Source of the DNA: Lachnospiraceae bacterium
GTDB taxonomy: Bacteria; Bacillota; Clostridia; Lachnospirales; Lachnospiraceae
Length of the DNA stretch: 64,000 nt
NCBI GenBank assembly: GCA_024698705.1
Contig: JAILQX010000044.1
Span: forward strand, 1 to 64,000
Direction: 5' to 3'
A program made the translations under genes and the position numbers. Position 1 is the stretch's first letter. Each line of letters starts with the position of its first letter. This document shows, one piece after another, positions 8,505-16,724 of this stretch. The notes beneath the pieces are model-generated. The model was not told where the DNA came from, made no database searches, and was given only the letters and a program-made list of their open reading frames with translations.

Positions 8505-8978
8505 ATGTTTGATGCGACGTTGTGTTATATAACCTGCGAAAATAAATATCTGCTGCTTTATCGCAACAAGAAGCCCAATGATCCGAACGAAGGCAAATGG
8601 ATCGGGGTCGGAGGTAAAGTTGAGCCCGGGGAGACACCGGAGCAGTGCATTAAACGTGAGATAGCCGAAGAGACCGGTATCAGGATCGATGAATATGTTG
8701 TATATGTCGGGGTGGTGCATTTCAGAAGTGACACATGGGAAGATGAGGAGATGTACCTCTTCAAGGCGTCACTTCCGGGCAATATAGCCGATTATGATAT
8801 TGATTACAACTGCAATGAAGGCAGGCTCGAGTGGATCGATGAGAAGGATCTGTTTGACCTTCCGCTGTGGGAAGGAGACAAGATATTTCTTGAGAAAATG
8901 GCCGCCGGTGAGGAAGACATGGACATCACCCTTTGTTATGAGGGCGATGAGTTTGTCAGAGAGAAGAGCAGGTTTTGA
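8505..8978 (+). CDS. Nudix hydrolase (MutT/8-oxo-dGTP diphosphatase-like)
   Basis: 157 residues with a full Nudix box at 37-59: G-x5-E-x7-R-E-x-x-E-E-x-G-I, including the metal-binding E-E pair at 55-56. The fold, the length and the N-terminal sequence (an R-N-K-K-P-N-D-P-N-E-G-K-W-I-G-V-G-G stretch) resemble cytosolic MutT-type 8-oxo-dGTP diphosphatases that sanitise oxidised nucleotides. The exact substrate is not decided by sequence. A weak GAGAGGTAG ribosome site precedes the ATG, partly formed by the 31-base repeat. Confidence 0.9.
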   Translation: MFDATLCYITCENKYLLLYRNKKPNDPNEGKWIGVGGKVEPGETPEQCIKREIAEETGIRIDEYVVYVGVVHFRSDTWEDEEMYLFKASLPGNIADYDIDYNCNEGRLEWIDEKDLFDLPLWEGDKIFLEKMAAGEEDMDITLCYEGDEFVREKSRF

Positions 8979-9078
8979 ATTTATTATCCCTTTTAACTAT
9001 TGTGTGTCTGTGAAAACCAGTCGGGATTTATCAGACAAATCAGCGGTATACTGTATTGTAATATAACGGAGGGAAAAG

Positions 9079-9420
9079 ATGGCAGGAACAATTATTTCCG
9101 GTGTGATTTTCTGTATAGTTGCAATGATAATGCTTGGAATTGGAGTAAGTCAGCTAAAGAGTAAGGAACCTGTTGGTTTTTATACGGGAGAAAGACCTCC
9201 GAAAGCAGAACAATTATCGGATGTCAATTCATGGAATAAGAAACATGGCGTAATGTGGGTTATTTATGGTATTTGTATCATTGGCGCGTGGATTTGTTCT
9301 GCTTTTTTGGGAGGAGATAGCATATATTCCGTGATTCCGTTATGTATAGGTTTGCTTATTCCTATTCCGGTTATGGTATTTCTTCATCACAAGTTGGTGA
9401 AAAGGTATTTTATAAATTAA
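9079..9420 (+). CDS. Small three-helix membrane protein, function unknown
   Basis: 113 residues. Hydrophobic helices are visible near 3-22, 57-77 and 82-103. Between the first two lies a polar segment K-E-P-V-G-F-Y-T-G-E that recalls short integral membrane proteins annotated as hypothetical in Lachnospiraceae. It is not assigned to any pathway here. The ribosome site CGGAGGG lies 6-7 bases before the ATG. It is the last gene of the plus-strand run and ends before a strong palindromic terminator shared with the convergent phosphatase. Confidence 0.75.
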   Translation: MAGTIISGVIFCIVAMIMLGIGVSQLKSKEPVGFYTGERPPKAEQLSDVNSWNKKHGVMWVIYGICIIGAWICSAFLGGDSIYSVIPLCIGLLIPIPVMVFLHHKLVKRYFIN

Positions 9421-9468
9421 ATCCCGGGTTGTTAGTAGAAACACTTTTGTAAAAAGGGAGAATTTATT

Positions 9469-9495
9469 AAAGGGACGCGATCGCGTCCCTTTTGT
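9469..9495. terminator. Bidirectional rho-independent terminator
   Basis: A perfect palindrome AAAGGGACGCGA/TCGCGTCCCTTT lies between convergent genes, with T-runs on the plus strand and, in reverse, on the minus strand. Confidence 0.9.
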
Positions 9496-9502
9496 TTTGG
9501 GG

Positions 9503-9574
9503 TTTTATATCCGGAAGTCCTTGAACTTTTATATCCGAAAGTCCTTGAATTTTTACAGCCAGAAGTTTTTGAAC
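9503..9574 (-). repeat. 24-bp tandem repeat (3 copies) spanning the stop codon of the phosphatase gene
   Basis: Plus-strand units are 9503-9526, 9527-9550 and 9551-9574, each of the form TTTTAtatccggAAGTccTTGAAc. The third unit contains the TAA stop (9553-9555 on the minus strand) and the last six codons of the histidine phosphatase; the other two lie beyond the stop. Units 1 and 2 differ by two bases, unit 3 by several. Confidence 0.88.
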
Positions 9575-10230
9575 TCTCTGAACTCGCCGCGCCATGCGGC
9601 TGTAAAGTCATCTCTCGTTCCGTACAGGAACAGTCCCTCGGTATAACGGCACCAGTTTTCGCCATTCATACCGGTTTTGAGATCGAAGAGTGCGCTCGCG
9701 AGTATGACTACATGGCAGTCATGAGAGCATATTATATCAAGTGTTCCGTCCTTGCCTTTATCGGAGAAGATACGGTCGATCACGGGAATAGCTTCATCAC
9801 GAAGGCTTACGCCGCCTGTGGGTCCGAGGTCGCCTCGCTGCAATGCGTAGAAATACGGATACCACCCTGTCCCAAGTACTTTTGATGCGTAATCCATTCC
9901 GACGAGCATTGTATACTCAGGGCATTCCTCGATGTCAGTATCGAGTCCGGCACCACGGGCAACTTCTCTTGCGGTCTGTTTGCAGCGTTCCACGCTGCTT
10001 GAGTAAAATCTGCCTATCGGCATATCTATGCTTTTGCCTATATTGTTGGCGATCTCTATGCCCTCGGGTGTCAGCAGAAGATTTGAGTAATCCCCGTTCA
10101 CGGGATTATCGTATCTGATGGAATGCCGCATGAACAGCTTTATGTTTTTGTCTGAGGGAAGCTTCGCTGCTTCCTCTGTCATTGTTTCACAGATTGAGTA
10201 GAATTTCATAGTTGTGATTTTAGCATACAT
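9553..10230 (-). CDS. Histidine phosphatase superfamily protein
   Basis: 225 residues. R-H-S-I-R at 35-39 gives the phosphohistidine loop (R-H-x-x-R), S-S-S-V-E-R-C-K-Q-T-A is the usual second arginine segment, and C-S-H-D-C-H-V supplies the second catalytic His. This is the branch-2 / phosphoglycerate-mutase-like histidine phosphatase family; substrate unknown. There is no signal peptide. The start is unsure: ATG at 10230 and ATG at 10209 both lack a good ribosome site. The protein ends in ...F-K-N-F-W-L inside a 24-base repeat. Confidence 0.82.
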   Translation of the reverse strand: MYAKITTMKFYSICETMTEEAAKLPSDKNIKLFMRHSIRYDNPVNGDYSNLLLTPEGIEIANNIGKSIDMPIGRFYSSSVERCKQTAREVARGAGLDTDIEECPEYTMLVGMDYASKVLGTGWYPYFYALQRGDLGPTGGVSLRDEAIPVIDRIFSDKGKDGTLDIICSHDCHVVILASALFDLKTGMNGENWCRYTEGLFLYGTRDDFTAAWRGEFREFKNFWL

Positions 10231-10364
10231 GAGGAGAGATTGCCATATGTGTGTTTGGGATATGCGGTTGAACAGGTTTGGGATAAACAGATGGAAACAA
10301 TTATGGTCTTTGAATATAGATTCCCTAAAATCACTATGTTATCATGAGGAAAAGGAGTACGCCT

Positions 10365-11048
10365 ATGGACAGGACAGACATACTTAAGGAACTTAAGAAA
10401 ATGGCAAATACAAAAGTTGCGTCCTTTAATGCCAAACTCATACCGGGAGCTGAAAGTGAAAGATTTCTGGGTATCAAGACACCGGAACTCAAGGCTCTGG
10501 CAAAGAGGATAGCAACGGATCCGGATACCGACGGTTTTATGAGAATGGTGCCGCATGAATATTTTGAAGAAGATCAGCTTCATGCATTTCTGATCTGTGA
10601 GATAAAGGATTTTGACGCTTGTCTTGAGGAACTGATATATTTCCTGCCTTATATCGATAACTGGGCAACGTGTGACCAGCTTGTGCCGAAGGTATTTAAG
10701 AGGAATGCGGACAAGCTGCTTACGTATGCTGCCGAGTGGATAGGATCCGGTGAAACGTACACAGTGAGATACGGGATAGCGGTGTATATGCGTTATTTCC
10801 TGGACGATGCTTTTGATCTGTCTTTCCCGACAACCGTGGCGGCCATACGCTCCGATGAATTCTATGTAAATATGATGAGAGCGTGGTATTTTGCGACGGC
10901 GCTTGCCAAGCAATACGACCGTGTGCTTCCGTTCATCATTGAACGGAAGATGGACCGCTGGACGCACAACAAAACCATACAGAAAGCGAGAGAGAGCCTG
11001 CGGATCACGCAGGAGCAAAAGGAGTATCTGAACACGCTGAAGTACTGA
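10365..11048 (+). CDS. DNA alkylation repair protein (AlkD-like HEAT-repeat glycosylase)
   Basis: 227 residues from the ATG at 10365, chosen because AAAAGGAG lies 7 bases upstream; an in-frame ATG at 10344 has no ribosome site. The protein is made of HEAT-like helices. The stretch Y-I-D-N-W-A-T-C-D matches the AlkD active-site helix (W-x-x-x-D type) and V-R-Y-G-I-A-V-Y-M-R-Y-F-L-D fits the following repeat. AlkD-type enzymes excise positively charged N3/N7-alkylpurines without flipping the base. Its upstream region is shared with the divergent phosphatase gene. Confidence 0.85.
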   Translation: MDRTDILKELKKMANTKVASFNAKLIPGAESERFLGIKTPELKALAKRIATDPDTDGFMRMVPHEYFEEDQLHAFLICEIKDFDACLEELIYFLPYIDNWATCDQLVPKVFKRNADKLLTYAAEWIGSGETYTVRYGIAVYMRYFLDDAFDLSFPTTVAAIRSDEFYVNMMRAWYFATALAKQYDRVLPFIIERKMDRWTHNKTIQKARESLRITQEQKEYLNTLKY

Positions 11049-11240
11049 TGTGGAGGCTGCATACTTTACGTGGATCGGGATAATAATACATCTGCAAAAC
11101 GTCCGGTTGAATATTACTCAGGTTCTGCGGTTTTTCCTTGCCTAAACATACAGGAGATGCTAAACTGATAAATGGATTTAACAATCCCGGATAGGTAACT
11201 AAAAACAGCGATTTTTACAGAATTAGTGGAGGATTACAAA

Positions 11241-11855
11241 ATGTACGAACAGATCAAACTTGATTATGCTTTTGATGCACTGGAGCCCTATATTGACGCT
11301 CTTACGGTAGAGACTCATTACGGCAAGCATCATGTAAATTACACCAACACTCTCAACACTCTGGCCGAAAAAGCGGGTGTTACAGACAAGGATATCGTAA
11401 GTCTGCTTTCATCACTTGATTCGATCGCTGATGAGACACTCAGAAAAGGTATCAGGAATAACGGTGGCGGATGTTATAACCACAACCTGTATTTTGGAAC
11501 CCTCAGCCCCAACGGTGGCGGTGAGCCTCAGGGAAAACTGGCTGATAAGATAGCAGCTACATTCGGAAGCTTTGATGAATTCAAGGAGAAGATCTCAAAT
11601 GCTGCGGCAACTCAGTTCGGTTCAGGCTGGGCATGGCTTTCTGCAAATAAAGCAGGTGACCTCAAGATCACCGCAACATCTAATCAGGACAATCCGCTGA
11701 TGGATGGCTCCGGCTACACACCGATCATGGCGATCGATGTATGGGAGCATGCTTATTATCTCAAATACAAGAATCTCAGAGCCGAGTATATCAAGCAGAT
11801 ATTCAATGTGATCGACTGGAACAAGGTTGCAGCCAATTATGAAGCATGCCTGTAA
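11241..11855 (+). CDS. sodA: Superoxide dismutase, Mn/Fe family
   Basis: 204 residues from the ATG at 11241, which has TGGAGGA seven bases upstream; the longer frame starting at a GTG at 11226 would put that site inside the gene. Metal ligands are visible: His26 (T-H-Y-G-K-H-H), the His in Y-N-H-N, and Asp/His in D-V-W-E-H-A-Y-Y. N-N-G-G-G-C-Y-N-H together with S-N-Q-D-N-P-L puts the key Gln at the position usual for Mn enzymes rather than Fe enzymes, so Mn-type or cambialistic is likely. It removes superoxide in the cytosol, useful to an anaerobe under oxygen exposure. It is flanked by its own terminator and seems monocistronic. Confidence 0.92.
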   Translation: MYEQIKLDYAFDALEPYIDALTVETHYGKHHVNYTNTLNTLAEKAGVTDKDIVSLLSSLDSIADETLRKGIRNNGGGCYNHNLYFGTLSPNGGGEPQGKLADKIAATFGSFDEFKEKISNAAATQFGSGWAWLSANKAGDLKITATSNQDNPLMDGSGYTPIMAIDVWEHAYYLKYKNLRAEYIKQIFNVIDWNKVAANYEACL

Positions 11856-11886
11856 ACTAAGGTATCTGTAACTGGAATTTGAAACT

Positions 11887-11922
11887 AAAAACTCCGGGGA
11901 TGCATTTTTCCCGGAGTTTTTA
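11887..11922 (+). terminator. Rho-independent terminator after sodA
   Basis: Stem AAAAACTCCGGG / CCCGGAGTTTTT with a 10-11 base loop, followed by T residues. Confidence 0.9.
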
Positions 11923-11963
11923 AAACGTAAAACAACAATCGTATGAACATGATGGTGGCAGAA

Positions 11964-12680
11964 ATGATAGTTGTTCCGTTTGATACGAGAAAACAACTGA
12001 ATGATCATCAGAAAATGGAGCAGATACTTGCATTTGCCGATGAAATGGATCGCGTGCCGCATTTGCTGCTCCACAGCTGCTGTGCGCCTTGTTCATCGCA
12101 TGTCATAAGCGTGCTGAGTAAGCATTTTGACATAACGGTATTGTATTATAATCCAAACATCGAGCCCTATGAAGAGTACCTTAAGAGGAAAGAAGAGGAG
12201 ATCAGATTCATAGGTCTGTATCCTGCTGCGCACAAGCTGGATATAATGGATTGCGAATACGACAATGACAGGTTTCATGAGCTTGTCAAAGGCATGGAGG
12301 ACTTGCCCGAGGGCGGAGAAAGGTGTTTCGTGTGTTATGCTCAGAGACTTGAGAAGACTGCGGCGACAGCGGCAAAGGAAGGCTATGATTTCTTTGCGAC
12401 CACATTGAGCGTCAGCCCTTACAAGAATTCAGCCAAACTCAATGAGATAGGGAATGCACTCTCCGCAAAATATGACATAGCTTACCTGATCGCGGATTTT
12501 AAAAAGAAAAACGGATATAAGCACAGCATAGAAATGTCTGCGGAGTACGATCTGTACAGGCAGGATTATTGTGGCTGCGTATATTCGAAGCGTGACAGCA
12601 ACTGCTACAAATGCAGGCAGATGTCAGAGAAAATGCAAATGTCACAAACCGACATCATATGTGCAAATGTCACAGGATGA
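11964..12680 (+). CDS. queH: Epoxyqueuosine reductase QueH
   Basis: About 238 residues. H-S-C-C-A-P-C (Cys pair then Cys), E-R-C-F-V-C-Y and D-Y-C-G-C are the cysteine motifs of the QueH (DUF208) family, which holds an iron-sulfur cluster plus an extra iron and reduces epoxyqueuosine to queuosine in tRNA wobble position 34. I place the start at ATG 11964, after GGTGG; the frame opens earlier at 11943 but lacks a ribosome site there. The 3' end carries a short repeated TGCAAATGTCACA around codons close to the stop. It leads a plus-strand run with dacA-like, transporter and zinc-ribbon genes that share no obvious pathway. Confidence 0.9.
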   Translation: MIVVPFDTRKQLNDHQKMEQILAFADEMDRVPHLLLHSCCAPCSSHVISVLSKHFDITVLYYNPNIEPYEEYLKRKEEEIRFIGLYPAAHKLDIMDCEYDNDRFHELVKGMEDLPEGGERCFVCYAQRLEKTAATAAKEGYDFFATTLSVSPYKNSAKLNEIGNALSAKYDIAYLIADFKKKNGYKHSIEMSAEYDLYRQDYCGCVYSKRDSNCYKCRQMSEKMQMSQTDIICANVTG

Positions 12681-12710
12681 ATCTAACTGCAACTCCAAGA
12701 GGTTGAAAAT

Positions 12711-13373
12711 ATGAGACACAGAAGTCACACGGGCCTTATCATAGTACTTATCATATTGCTGCTGTTTGTTCTTACGGCAGGGGCTTTGTATGTGGTTTTC
12801 GGCGCCGGTATCATGCTCAGGGGAAGCTGGGAACGTGAGATCGATCTGACAGAAGACGTGCGCGACGGTATAAGTGAATACATGTCCACAGCCATAGGCG
12901 GTGATGATATCGACATCGCTCTTGGTGAAGGTGATATCAGGATAAAGAGTGTGCTCACGATAGGCAGGGACGGAACGTGGGTTGAGACAGTGGACAGACA
13001 GTCCTACGAAGAAGCTGTAGTTAAGAGCAAGGCATGTTTGGAGGAATCTGTGAAAGCCCTGCTCGAAAAAAGGCTTGCCGATGCCTATATAGAGAGCAAC
13101 AGAAGTGTTGATGAACTGGTAAATGCAGCACTCGGAATGGAACTGGACAAATATCTTGATAAATGTGCTCCGACAGTTTTGCCATCCTATGAAAGTCTTC
13201 AGGAAATGTATGGAAGTAACACAGGATACGAAGCAAAGAATGATAAAGTTATGTTAACCGATACGGGCAAAGAGATCACATTCAAGGCCTCATCGGATAT
13301 GCTCGTACTCATATATACAAAAGAGGCGGTTGTCTATACGAGAGTTAAGGAGGTGGGCGAGAATGTTGAATAA
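12711..13373 (+). CDS. Single-pass membrane protein, function unknown
   Basis: 220 residues. A basic start (R-H-R-S-H) is followed by one strong hydrophobic helix at about 8-30, then a long extracytoplasmic domain with charged helices (D-R-Q-S-Y-E-E, S-N-R-S-V-D-E-L). I do not recognise the family. It overlaps the start of the dacA-like gene by 11 bases, which argues for translational coupling and a cell-envelope role near peptidoglycan trimming (inference). Start: AGAGG lies 9 bases upstream of the ATG. Confidence 0.65.
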   Translation: MRHRSHTGLIIVLIILLLFVLTAGALYVVFGAGIMLRGSWEREIDLTEDVRDGISEYMSTAIGGDDIDIALGEGDIRIKSVLTIGRDGTWVETVDRQSYEEAVVKSKACLEESVKALLEKRLADAYIESNRSVDELVNAALGMELDKYLDKCAPTVLPSYESLQEMYGSNTGYEAKNDKVMLTDTGKEITFKASSDMLVLIYTKEAVVYTRVKEVGENVE

Positions 13374-14889
13374 TGCAAACCTCAAAAGCGTTAAACTCTT
13401 TGTAAAGGTGACACTGATGCTGCTTTTGTCGGTGACACTTTGCATGACCGGCATCTTCTTTGACGCCTTCAGATCCTACGCCGTTCAGATACCTGAGACA
13501 ACTGTGATCAATATTGACGGGACCAATTATGAGGTTCACGTCCTTAACCACGACTATGACAACAATATGTATCTGTCCTTAAAGGATATGTCTGTGGCAT
13601 TGGGCAATACGGACAAAGCATTTGTACTCGAACGCTCTCAGACGGAAGACGGAGAGAGCAGGATAAACCTTACGCCCTGTGCAAAAGGTACTGTCACTGA
13701 GCCTGAAGAGGACGAAGACAGCGACAAGTCGGAAGACGATATCGATATGGATACCGATGACAACGGCAGGGTTAATTTCACTAGGAAACGGCAGCTTTTG
13801 AATATTAACGGCACCGATTGTTATTTCTACGTGATACCTGTGAACGGCAAAGATGATTTCGATTGTTATGTAAACTGCGGAGAATTTGCTCTGAGCATGA
13901 ATCTCGATATGACAATGAAGGATAACGCGGTTTACATAAATACTAAAGGCGAATTCGATTTTTCAAAATATGACCTCAAGAACTCGGGTCTGCAATACAT
14001 GACCGACAGCTGTATGGTCGGAGATGCAACGACCGGAGATATCTATCTGGAAGAGAACAGCGATCAGGTCGTTACGATCGCAAGCACCAGCAAACTCATG
14101 ACCTATCTGATCATCAGAGAGGCCATTGAAAACGGCGAGCTTTCATACAATGACACCGTGAGGTTTTCGGCGAAAGCTGCCGAACTGTCAAGGACTTCGG
14201 ACGGAGTGGTAAGAGTGGAAGAAGGACAGACCGCGACTTTATCGGATGTCATGAAGGCAATGCTCATCTGCTCGAGCAACGAGTGTGCTCTTGCATTGGC
14301 GGAGCATTACAGCGGAAGCGAGGAAGCATTTGTTGAACTAATGAACCGCAAGACCGTGGCACTCGGGATGAGCGGATCGGCTTATTTCTTCAACCCGCAC
14401 GGCCTTCCGATCTATCAGAACGATGTCCTTACCGTAAAGAAGCAGAATCATATGACTGCGGCGGATATGTTTATCCTCACAAGCCATATATTGAATAAAT
14501 ATCCGGATGTTACGGAGATAACATCCATCAAGAAGACCAAGCTCGAATCACTGAATAACTTTGTGGCAAAGAATACCAATGTGCTGCTCTATAATGTTCC
14601 GGGAACCGTCGGACTCAAGACGGGAACGACCGACAAGGCCCAGTCATGCCTGGTTTCGGCTTATGAAACCGTTGACAGCAGGAACGACACACATTATATT
14701 GTTACCATCGTGTACGGCACTGAAAATGTTCAATGCCAGAGTTATACTTCGATGGTATTGATGCGTTACGGCATACAGCATTTCAATGCGACGATGCTCG
14801 GCATCCTGCCTGAAGGGGACAGAAAAGAGAAAACACCGGAGACACTTGAAGAAATGGTTGAAGCCGTGATGGCCGAAGCCAGACGATGA
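13363..14889 (+). CDS. D-alanyl-D-alanine carboxypeptidase (S11 family) with copper-amine-oxidase-like N-domains
   Basis: 508 residues from the ATG at 13363, which has AAGGAGGTG just upstream. A signal/anchor helix (about 8-30) sends it out. Two beta-rich repeats (V-I-N-I-D-G-T-N-Y near 48-56 and L-L-N-I-N-G-T-D-C near 146-153) look like copper-amine-oxidase-N-type domains found in clostridial cell-wall enzymes, joined by an acidic linker (E-E-D-E-D-S-D). The catalytic domain has S-T-S-K at 241-244, S-S-N at 303-305 and K-T-G at 418-420, the three motifs of penicillin-binding DacA enzymes that trim the terminal D-Ala of peptidoglycan. No clear C-terminal amphipathic anchor. The odd feature is the pair of N-domains. 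Confidence 0.88.
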   Translation: MLNNANLKSVKLFVKVTLMLLLSVTLCMTGIFFDAFRSYAVQIPETTVINIDGTNYEVHVLNHDYDNNMYLSLKDMSVALGNTDKAFVLERSQTEDGESRINLTPCAKGTVTEPEEDEDSDKSEDDIDMDTDDNGRVNFTRKRQLLNINGTDCYFYVIPVNGKDDFDCYVNCGEFALSMNLDMTMKDNAVYINTKGEFDFSKYDLKNSGLQYMTDSCMVGDATTGDIYLEENSDQVVTIASTSKLMTYLIIREAIENGELSYNDTVRFSAKAAELSRTSDGVVRVEEGQTATLSDVMKAMLICSSNECALALAEHYSGSEEAFVELMNRKTVALGMSGSAYFFNPHGLPIYQNDVLTVKKQNHMTAADMFILTSHILNKYPDVTEITSIKKTKLESLNNFVAKNTNVLLYNVPGTVGLKTGTTDKAQSCLVSAYETVDSRNDTHYIVTIVYGTENVQCQSYTSMVLMRYGIQHFNATMLGILPEGDRKEKTPETLEEMVEAVMAEARR

Positions 14890-14939
14890 GACGGTGTATT
14901 TCAGATAAGATCTACATATTACCGGAGATTTAAACTGCA

Positions 14940-15881
14940 ATGGATACAGGTGTGATCATACATCAGATGCTTATATTGTTTATCATAATGGCGACGGGAT
15001 ATCTGCTCAACAAAGTGCATATCCTCGGACCTCACATCGATGGCGGGATCACCAGATTCATCATTTACTGTACCATGCCAGCGACCATACTCGCTTCGGT
15101 GGTATCAAGGGAAGGCAACAACGATGTCAGACTTGCGCTGCTCTGTATCATCGCGGCTGCTTGCATGTATATCATACTGCCGATCATAGCGTGGATACTT
15201 GCAAGGCTCATGAGGGTTCCCAAACACATCCGTGGCATTTACCAGTTCATGATGATATTCGGAAATGTTGGATTCATGGGCTTTCCTATCATTGTAGATG
15301 TATTTGGCGAAGAGTATCTGGTTTATTGCAGCATCTTTAATATTTTCTTCAACCTGCTTGCATTTTCTTACGGTGTTTACCTGATCGCAGGCGATGAGGT
15401 TGAGGGTAAAAGCGGAAAAGAGGATTATAAATTCTCATGGAAGAGCTTACTTACGCCCGGTATTTCGGGTGCGGTGCTCGCGCTCGTGCTTTATTTCCTG
15501 AATGTAAGCTTCCCCGATGTGATCGCGGGGCCGATAGAATCCATAGGAAGCATCACATCGCCGCTTGCGATGCTGATAATCGGGTCAACGCTTGCCAACA
15601 TGGATCTCAGGGAGGCTTTCAATGACATCAGGGTCTACATACTTATTGCAGTAAGATTTGTACTGCTCCCGCTGGCGATATTTCCGTTATTAAAGCTTGT
15701 GATCCCGGATGAATTCGTGTTGCAGCTGACGATGTTCATGCTGGTGATGCCTGTGGGCAATATGTCGGTGTTGTATGCGAAAGAATACGGTTCGGATGAA
15801 AGTCTGGCGGCGAAGAGCATATTTATAAGTACGCTGCTGTCGATCGTGACAGTTCCGCTCATGGTCTATGTGTGCTTTTGA
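14940..15881 (+). CDS. AEC family transporter (auxin-efflux-carrier type)
   Basis: 313 residues with about ten hydrophobic helices and the usual inverted-repeat layout, e.g. G-N-V-G-F-M-G-F-P in the first half and P-V-G-N-M-S-V-L-Y in the second. Bacterial members move malonate, malate or other organic anions; the substrate cannot be read here. Start: GGAGA lies 10 bases upstream. The last 12 codons including the TGA are repeated once just after the gene (38-base period, not a codon multiple). Confidence 0.87.
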   Translation: MDTGVIIHQMLILFIIMATGYLLNKVHILGPHIDGGITRFIIYCTMPATILASVVSREGNNDVRLALLCIIAAACMYIILPIIAWILARLMRVPKHIRGIYQFMMIFGNVGFMGFPIIVDVFGEEYLVYCSIFNIFFNLLAFSYGVYLIAGDEVEGKSGKEDYKFSWKSLLTPGISGAVLALVLYFLNVSFPDVIAGPIESIGSITSPLAMLIIGSTLANMDLREAFNDIRVYILIAVRFVLLPLAIFPLLKLVIPDEFVLQLTMFMLVMPVGNMSVLYAKEYGSDESLAAKSIFISTLLSIVTVPLMVYVCF

Positions 15882-15919
15882 ACGTGACAGTTCCGCTCAT
15901 GGTCTGTGTGTGCTATTGA
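15845..15919 (+). repeat. 38-bp tandem duplication of a gene 3' end including its stop
   Basis: Copy 1, 15845-15881, is the last coding bases plus TGA of the AEC gene; copy 2, 15883-15919, repeats CGTGACAGTTCCGCTCATGG and the rest, with two mismatches (G for A, A for T), and again ends in TGA. It lies directly before the ribosome site of the next gene. Confidence 0.95.
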
Positions 15920-15933
15920 TTGGGGGATGACCG

Positions 15934-16695
15934 ATGAAGATAAAATGTAAAAACTGCGGAGCCGAATTTGATGAAAACCTCAGTGCATGTCCTTATTGCG
16001 GGGAGATGAATCAGAGTGGCGCCGAAAAAGAATACATGGATAAACTCGAGGGAGTAAGACAGGATATGGGCGAGTTGGCCGATGATTCCGAGGAAGAGGT
16101 CGGAAGAAGCATAAGATCCGTATCACGTGTGATCATCATTTCTGCCATTATATTTATAGTCATCGCGCTGAGTATTGTCGGACTGAGTTATTATCTGGAC
16201 AATAGGTCAATGGAGGCAAATGGAACTCCCAAAGAGAGGCTCGCATGGCAGAATCAGTATTACCCCGTTCTGGAGGATCTGTACGAAAAGGGCGACTTTG
16301 ATGCGATCATGGAATTCCGTGACGCGCATTGTAACGACACGGGCTTTTCATACTACGAATGGCCCAAATATGATATACTCTATACGTATGAAATGGGATA
16401 TTTGCTTGAGAAGGGCTATGAACGCATGGACCCCAACAATGAGTATGATGTTACAAGTGCCATCTATTATGTGCTGAATTATAAATACAGTCTGGACAAG
16501 ATGAGAACCAAGCTGAGCGAGAGGGATCTTGAACTGATCGAGGCCTATGAGGAAGTCTGCGATTCTATGATCCATGATAAACTGGGAATGGATGATGAAG
16601 AATTTGAACGCGTGCGACAGGAAACCGATGAGGGCTACGGACCGGTATACAGTCTGATCAAGAAATATGTAAAAAAGAATTATAAGAAAAAATAA
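15934..16695 (+). CDS. Zinc-ribbon single-pass membrane protein A
   Basis: 253 residues. An N-terminal zinc ribbon (C-K-N-C-G at 4-8, C-P-Y-C-G near 19-23) faces the cytosol, one membrane helix lies near 66-88, and the rest is a helical domain with Tyr- and Asp-rich segments outside. GGGGG seven bases before the ATG gives the start. It is followed by a related gene of the same layout, so the pair arose by duplication. No family function is known to me. Confidence 0.7.
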   Translation: MKIKCKNCGAEFDENLSACPYCGEMNQSGAEKEYMDKLEGVRQDMGELADDSEEEVGRSIRSVSRVIIISAIIFIVIALSIVGLSYYLDNRSMEANGTPKERLAWQNQYYPVLEDLYEKGDFDAIMEFRDAHCNDTGFSYYEWPKYDILYTYEMGYLLEKGYERMDPNNEYDVTSAIYYVLNYKYSLDKMRTKLSERDLELIEAYEEVCDSMIHDKLGMDDEEFERVRQETDEGYGPVYSLIKKYVKKNYKKK

Positions 16696-16724
16696 GTCAG
16701 GATCATTCATGGGGGATGAAAGGA

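Noticed and set aside
9503-9574. 24-base repeats as a short CRISPR or protein-binding iteron set
   Set aside because: No spacers, too few copies, and one copy is the coding end of the phosphatase gene.
11922-11963. preQ1 riboswitch before queH
   Set aside because: Only about 40 bases lie between the sodA terminator and the gene, with no preQ1 aptamer pattern.
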